From assembly GCA_964597685.1 (NCBI GenBank), contig CAZQZC010000151.1:1-6929 (forward strand): a DNA stretch of 6,929 nt. The letters run 5' to 3'. Positions 4,323 to 6,929 of this stretch are shown in pieces; position 1 is the stretch's first letter; each line of letters opens with the position of its first letter. Under the pieces are notes generated by a model that saw only the letters and a list, made by a program, of their open reading frames with translations, was not told the origin of the DNA and searched no databases. The stretch comes from JBCBTJ01 sp964597685. Lineage in GTDB: Bacteria; Pseudomonadota; Alphaproteobacteria; Caulobacterales; Hyphomonadaceae. Both the position numbers and the translations under genes were made by a program.

Positions 4323-6929
4323 CTAGAGGCCGTCGCCCAAGTCCAACCCTGTGGTGAAAGGGACGGGACCAGGATCGAATTGGGCGTCGAACTCGACGTT
4401 TTCCAAGCCGGGTTCGGATTGTTGGGCGCCGACGACGAGGGTCGCCGAGGCGTCCTGGGCGAATTCGCGCAGTTCGAGCACGCCGGATCCATCGGCCAAC
4501 TGGCCGTTCAAATCCGTTTCGTCGGCGTCGTTCAGCAATTGAACCGAGACTGAGCCGGCTCCCGCATCGCCCGCGCTGAGAAGCGGCGACAGCGTGGTCG
4601 AGACCTCGCCGACAAAATCGCCTTCGGAGAGATCGCCAGCCGCGACACCGGTCAGGGTCAAGCTGTCGCCGCCGCCGAAGTCGATCAGCGTGTTGCCAGA
4701 CCCGTCGTCGACCGCGAGCGCGAGCGCCTCGGCGGCCGACAAACCTAGGCCAGAGACGTCGATCAAATCGTCGCCGATGGTGAAGTCGACAATAGCGTCC
4801 ACTTCATCGCCGGTGGAAAATTCGAACGTGTCGGCGCCTTCGCCGCCAATCAGCGTGTCATCGCCGAGGCCGCCGATGAGCGTGTCGTCTCCGCCTTCGC
4901 CGTCGAGCGTGTCGTCGCCGCCCTGGCCGTTCAGGACGTTGACGCCCGAATTGCCGGAGATGTCGTCGCCGCCCGTGGTCGAACCGCTGACGTTCTCGAT
5001 CGAGGTCACCGTATCGCCGACAGACGCCACCGCGTCGCCGTTCTCATCGAGGTCGATCGTCACTGCGCCGCCGGCCGAGAACAGGACCGTGTCTGTCCCC
5101 TCGCCGCCGTTCACGAAGTCCGCCCCGCCGAACGAGTGGAAGACGTCGTCGCCCGCGCCGCCGTCGAGAACATTGATCTCATTGTTGCCGAAGATGCGGT
5201 CGTCTTGAGCCGTCCCGATCACGTTCTCCACATCGATGACGACCGTTGCGCCCTCATCGAACGAATTGCTGCCGTCGACCAATTCTGCAGCGCCGATCTG
5301 GGTCTCTGGCCCAGGCGCCGGCGTGTTGGTGTCCAGATCGATATTGATGCCGACATCGCCGCCAATCCCGGAGAAGTCGACCGTGTCGACGCCCTCGCCG
5401 CCGTCCAGCACGATGTCCGCGCCATCCGTGACGAACGTATCGTCGCCGCCGCCACCCGTGAGGGTGTCAGCCCCGCCGTTTCCGGTCAGGACATTGTCGT
5501 TCGCATCGCCAGTGATCGTGTCGTCGCTTGCGCCGCCCACTACGTTCTCAAAGCCCGACAGGACATTGCTGCCCGCACCGCCAGTGGCCGCGAAGACGGC
5601 GTCCGCTTCGCCCGCCACAATCGCGGCGAAGTCTTCTTCGGACACTTGGTCGTTCAGATCGACCACGACGCTGGCCGGCGCGGCCGCGAACAAGACCGTG
5701 TCCGTGCCCGCGCCGCCAGACTGGAAGTCGTCTCCCGCGAAGCCGTGGATGATATCGTCGCCCGCGCCGCCTTCCAGCACGTTCACTTCGTTGTTGCCGA
5801 ACAGGCCGTCATTGAAGTCGGTGCCGATTACGTTCTCGACGTCGATCACGTCGAGGCCTTCGATCACCGTGCCGCCGGCCGCCGGGGGCGCCGTCAGGAT
5901 GCCGCCCTGCTGGCTCGGCGTGCCCGTCGCGCCGGCCGAGTTCACGTCGAGGTCGATGATGACACCCGTAAACGCGCCGCTCGTCGGGTTCGCCGCAGAG
6001 ATCGTCGAGAAATCGATCGTGTCGATCCCGCCGTCGTCGGTGATCAGATCCGCCGCCTCATCCGCGAGGTCGATCTCGGCCCCGCCGAACACCGTGTCCG
6101 CCGCGTCGGAGATGATCACGTCGTTCCCGGTTCCGCCGATGAGCGTGTCCGCGCCGCCTTCGCCGTCGATCGTGTCGTCGCCGCCATTGCCGAACAGGAC
6201 GTTGACGCCGGAGTTCCCGGAGATCTCATCGCCCCCCGTGGCCGATCCATTGATGTTCTCAAAGGCGAAGAGCTGGTCGCCGAAGCTCGACACGGCGTCG
6301 CCGTTCTCGTCGAGATCAACAATCACCCCGCCGCCCGCGGTGAAGAGCGCCGTATCGACACCCTCCCCGCCGTCGAGGAGGTCCGCACCGGCGAAGGAGT
6401 GGATCGCGTCGTCGCCGGCCCCGCCGAAGAGCTCATTGATCTCGTTGTTGCCGAGGATCAAATCGTCGCCCGACGTGCCGATCACGTTCTCAATGTCGAC
6501 AAGGTCCGTCGTCGCATCGCCCACCGTCAGGAGGCCGTCTTGGGTCTCAGGCCCGGGCGTCGGCGTGTTCGTGTCCAAGTCGATCGTGACACCCGTCACC
6601 GTCTCGTCGATCACGATGCCCGACAAGTCGGCCGTGTCGACGCCCTCGCCGCCGTCCAGCACGATGTCCGCGCCATCCGTGACAAACGTATCGTCGCCGC
6701 CGCCGCCCGTGAGGGTGTCCGCCCCGCCGTTTCCGGTCAGGACGTTGTCGCCCGCATCGCCCGTGATCACGTCGTCGCCGGAGCCGCCGACCACGTTCTC
6801 AAAACCCGAGAGGACGTTATTGCCTGCGCCGCCGGTGGCCGCGAAGGTTGCTTCCAGATCACCTGCGATAATCGCCGCGAAGTCCTCTTCTGAGACCTGG
6901 TCGTTCAAGTCCACGATCACCGGAGCAAT
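4323..6929 (-). CDS. RTX (hemolysin-type Ca-binding repeat) protein, probable type I secretion substrate, partial
   Basis: These are the last 868 residues of a large protein. The frame is open at the right edge, and the apparent GTG start at 6920 lies inside a repeat (compare APASVVVDLNDQ at the second copy), so the true N-terminus is outside. It consists of glycine/aspartate nonapeptides of GGxGxDxUx type, such as GGSGDDVIT, GNGGADTLT and GGGGDDTFV, which fold as Ca-binding beta-rolls outside the cell. Between them recur VxIDLDxN strands and ENVIGT/ENVVGG motifs. Numbering from 6920, a 417-residue super-repeat occupies 1-417 and resumes at 418-690. Residues about 691-768 (ADTFEFSTGDEVDAIVDF, then IGDDLIDVSGLGLS) resemble the type I secretion C-terminal target domain. 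A further 97 residues follow. I see no Lys, Cys, Trp or Tyr, and only two Arg. No enzymatic domain is visible, so adhesin, surface-layer or matrix roles are all possible. No ABC exporter is in the window. Confidence 0.88.
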   Translation of the reverse strand: MAPVIVDLNDQVSEEDFAAIIAGDLEATFAATGGAGNNVLSGFENVVGGSGDDVITGDAGDNVLTGNGGADTLTGGGGDDTFVTDGADIVLDGGEGVDTADLSGIVIDETVTGVTIDLDTNTPTPGPETQDGLLTVGDATTDLVDIENVIGTSGDDLILGNNEINELFGGAGDDAIHSFAGADLLDGGEGVDTALFTAGGGVIVDLDENGDAVSSFGDQLFAFENINGSATGGDEISGNSGVNVLFGNGGDDTIDGEGGADTLIGGTGNDVIISDAADTVFGGAEIDLADEAADLITDDGGIDTIDFSTISAANPTSGAFTGVIIDLDVNSAGATGTPSQQGGILTAPPAAGGTVIEGLDVIDVENVIGTDFNDGLFGNNEVNVLEGGAGDDIIHGFAGDDFQSGGAGTDTVLFAAAPASVVVDLNDQVSEEDFAAIVAGEADAVFAATGGAGSNVLSGFENVVGGASDDTITGDANDNVLTGNGGADTLTGGGGDDTFVTDGADIVLDGGEGVDTVDFSGIGGDVGINIDLDTNTPAPGPETQIGAAELVDGSNSFDEGATVVIDVENVIGTAQDDRIFGNNEINVLDGGAGDDVFHSFGGADFVNGGEGTDTVLFSAGGAVTIDLDENGDAVASVGDTVTSIENVSGSTTGGDDISGNSGVNVLNGQGGDDTLDGEGGDDTLIGGLGDDTLIGGEGADTFEFSTGDEVDAIVDFTIGDDLIDVSGLGLSAAEALALAVDDGSGNTLIDFGGGDSLTLTGVAAGDLSEGDFVGEVSTTLSPLLSAGDAGAGSVSVQLLNDADETDLNGQLADGSGVLELREFAQDASATLVVGAQQSEPGLENVEFDAQFDPGPVPFTTGLDLGDGL
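4326..4616 (-). other. acidic C-terminal extension of the RTX protein
   Basis: The last 97 residues (769-865, numbering from 6920) follow the probable secretion target domain and are not made of RTX nonapeptides. They include SVSVQLLNDADETDLNG, VLELREFAQDASATLVVG and a Pro/Phe-containing end, FDPGPVPFTTGLDLGDGL. Type I signals usually lie within the last 60 or so residues, so the true signal may be here. I do not recognise the segment. Confidence 0.5.
4851..5669 (-). repeat. RTX super-repeat, second copy (modules A-B-C, truncated)
   Basis: Residues 418-690 repeat the module order of copy 1: VVDLNDQVSEEDF with FENVVGG (A), INIDLDTNTP with DVENVIGT and GNNEIN (B), and VTIDLDENGD with IENVSGS and GNSGVNVL (C). 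The fourth module of copy 1 (VIIDLDVNSA, residues about 270-417) has no counterpart; the secretion target domain takes its place. DNA offset to copy 1 is 1251 bases in module A, shifting to 1263 in module C because of small in-frame indels. Confidence 0.85.
5670..6920 (-). repeat. RTX super-repeat, first visible copy (modules A-B-C-D)
   Basis: Residues 1-417 carry four modules, each made of an aspartate-rich strand (VDLND, IDLDTN, VDLDEN or IDLDVN), a linker, an ENV/ENI motif and a run of RTX nonapeptides ending in DT.LF or similar. The junction with copy 2 is defined by the return of VVDLNDQVSEEDF after 1251 bases. Further copies may lie beyond the right edge, because the sequence there is already inside module A. 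Confidence 0.85.

Noticed and set aside
5136..6893. A 585-codon plus-strand open frame opposite the RTX gene
   Set aside because: Its Arg/Val/Asp/Ala-rich translation is the complement of the repetitive Gly/Asp codons on the minus strand. The RTX frame explains the sequence with clear family motifs, and long stop-free antisense frames are expected in such GC-rich repeats.
6918..6920. GTG at 6920 as the start of the RTX gene
   Set aside because: The codons before it (I-A-P) continue the repeat, matching the sequence before the second VVDLNDQ. The frame is open to the edge, so the gene is cut by the window.
4323..6929. CRISPR-like or tandem DNA repeat array, suggested by the recurring TCGTCGCC motifs
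   Set aside because: The periodicity is in codons of RTX nonapeptides within one open frame, with no constant direct repeat and variable spacer structure.

Overview
The window looks like high-GC alphaproteobacterial DNA. The evidence is the protein families, the Ala/Arg-rich coding style and the lipoprotein/ECF-sigma context; I cannot fix a genus. It holds five genes I can support. Four are complete and one runs off the right edge. Four lie on the minus strand: a subtilase lipoprotein, an outer-membrane porin, an ECF sigma factor and a giant RTX protein. A membrane anti-sigma factor lies on the plus strand between the porin and the sigma gene.

Layout. Positions 1-184 hold no supported gene but contain two strong, adjacent stem-loops that separate the subtilase gene from whatever lies to the left. 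Positions 185-1378 (minus) encode a small S8 (subtilisin-type) serine protease with a lipobox and an intact Asp/His/Asn/Ser set. Positions 1446 to 2717 or 2801 (minus) encode an alginate-export-family beta-barrel protein whose start is not an ATG. Positions 2881-3486 (plus) encode a single-pass anti-sigma factor with no zinc-finger residues. Its periplasmic tail resembles a subtilase propeptide. Positions 3511-4059 (minus) encode its probable partner, an RpoE-type ECF sigma factor, which is convergent with it across only 24 bases. Positions 4060-4322 are intergenic, with a leader hairpin and a strong hairpin after the RTX gene. Positions 4326-6929 (minus) encode the C-terminal 868 residues of an RTX/Ca-binding protein, probably secreted by a type I system. 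It is built on a 417-residue super-repeat and lacks Lys, Cys, Trp and Tyr.

How the genes may work together (inference). The same ECF-like promoter, TTGAACC then 17 bases then G(T/A)C and TAAG nearby, sits before both the anti-sigma gene and the protease gene. This suggests that the sigma factor controls its own inhibitor and the surface protease. The propeptide-like sensor domain of the anti-sigma factor would be exposed to the periplasm, where the protease lipoprotein could bind or cut it. Together these suggest a protease-linked envelope-sensing circuit that may also involve the porin and the RTX surface protein. The promoter similarity and the domain shapes can be seen in the sequence; the circuit itself is a hypothesis.
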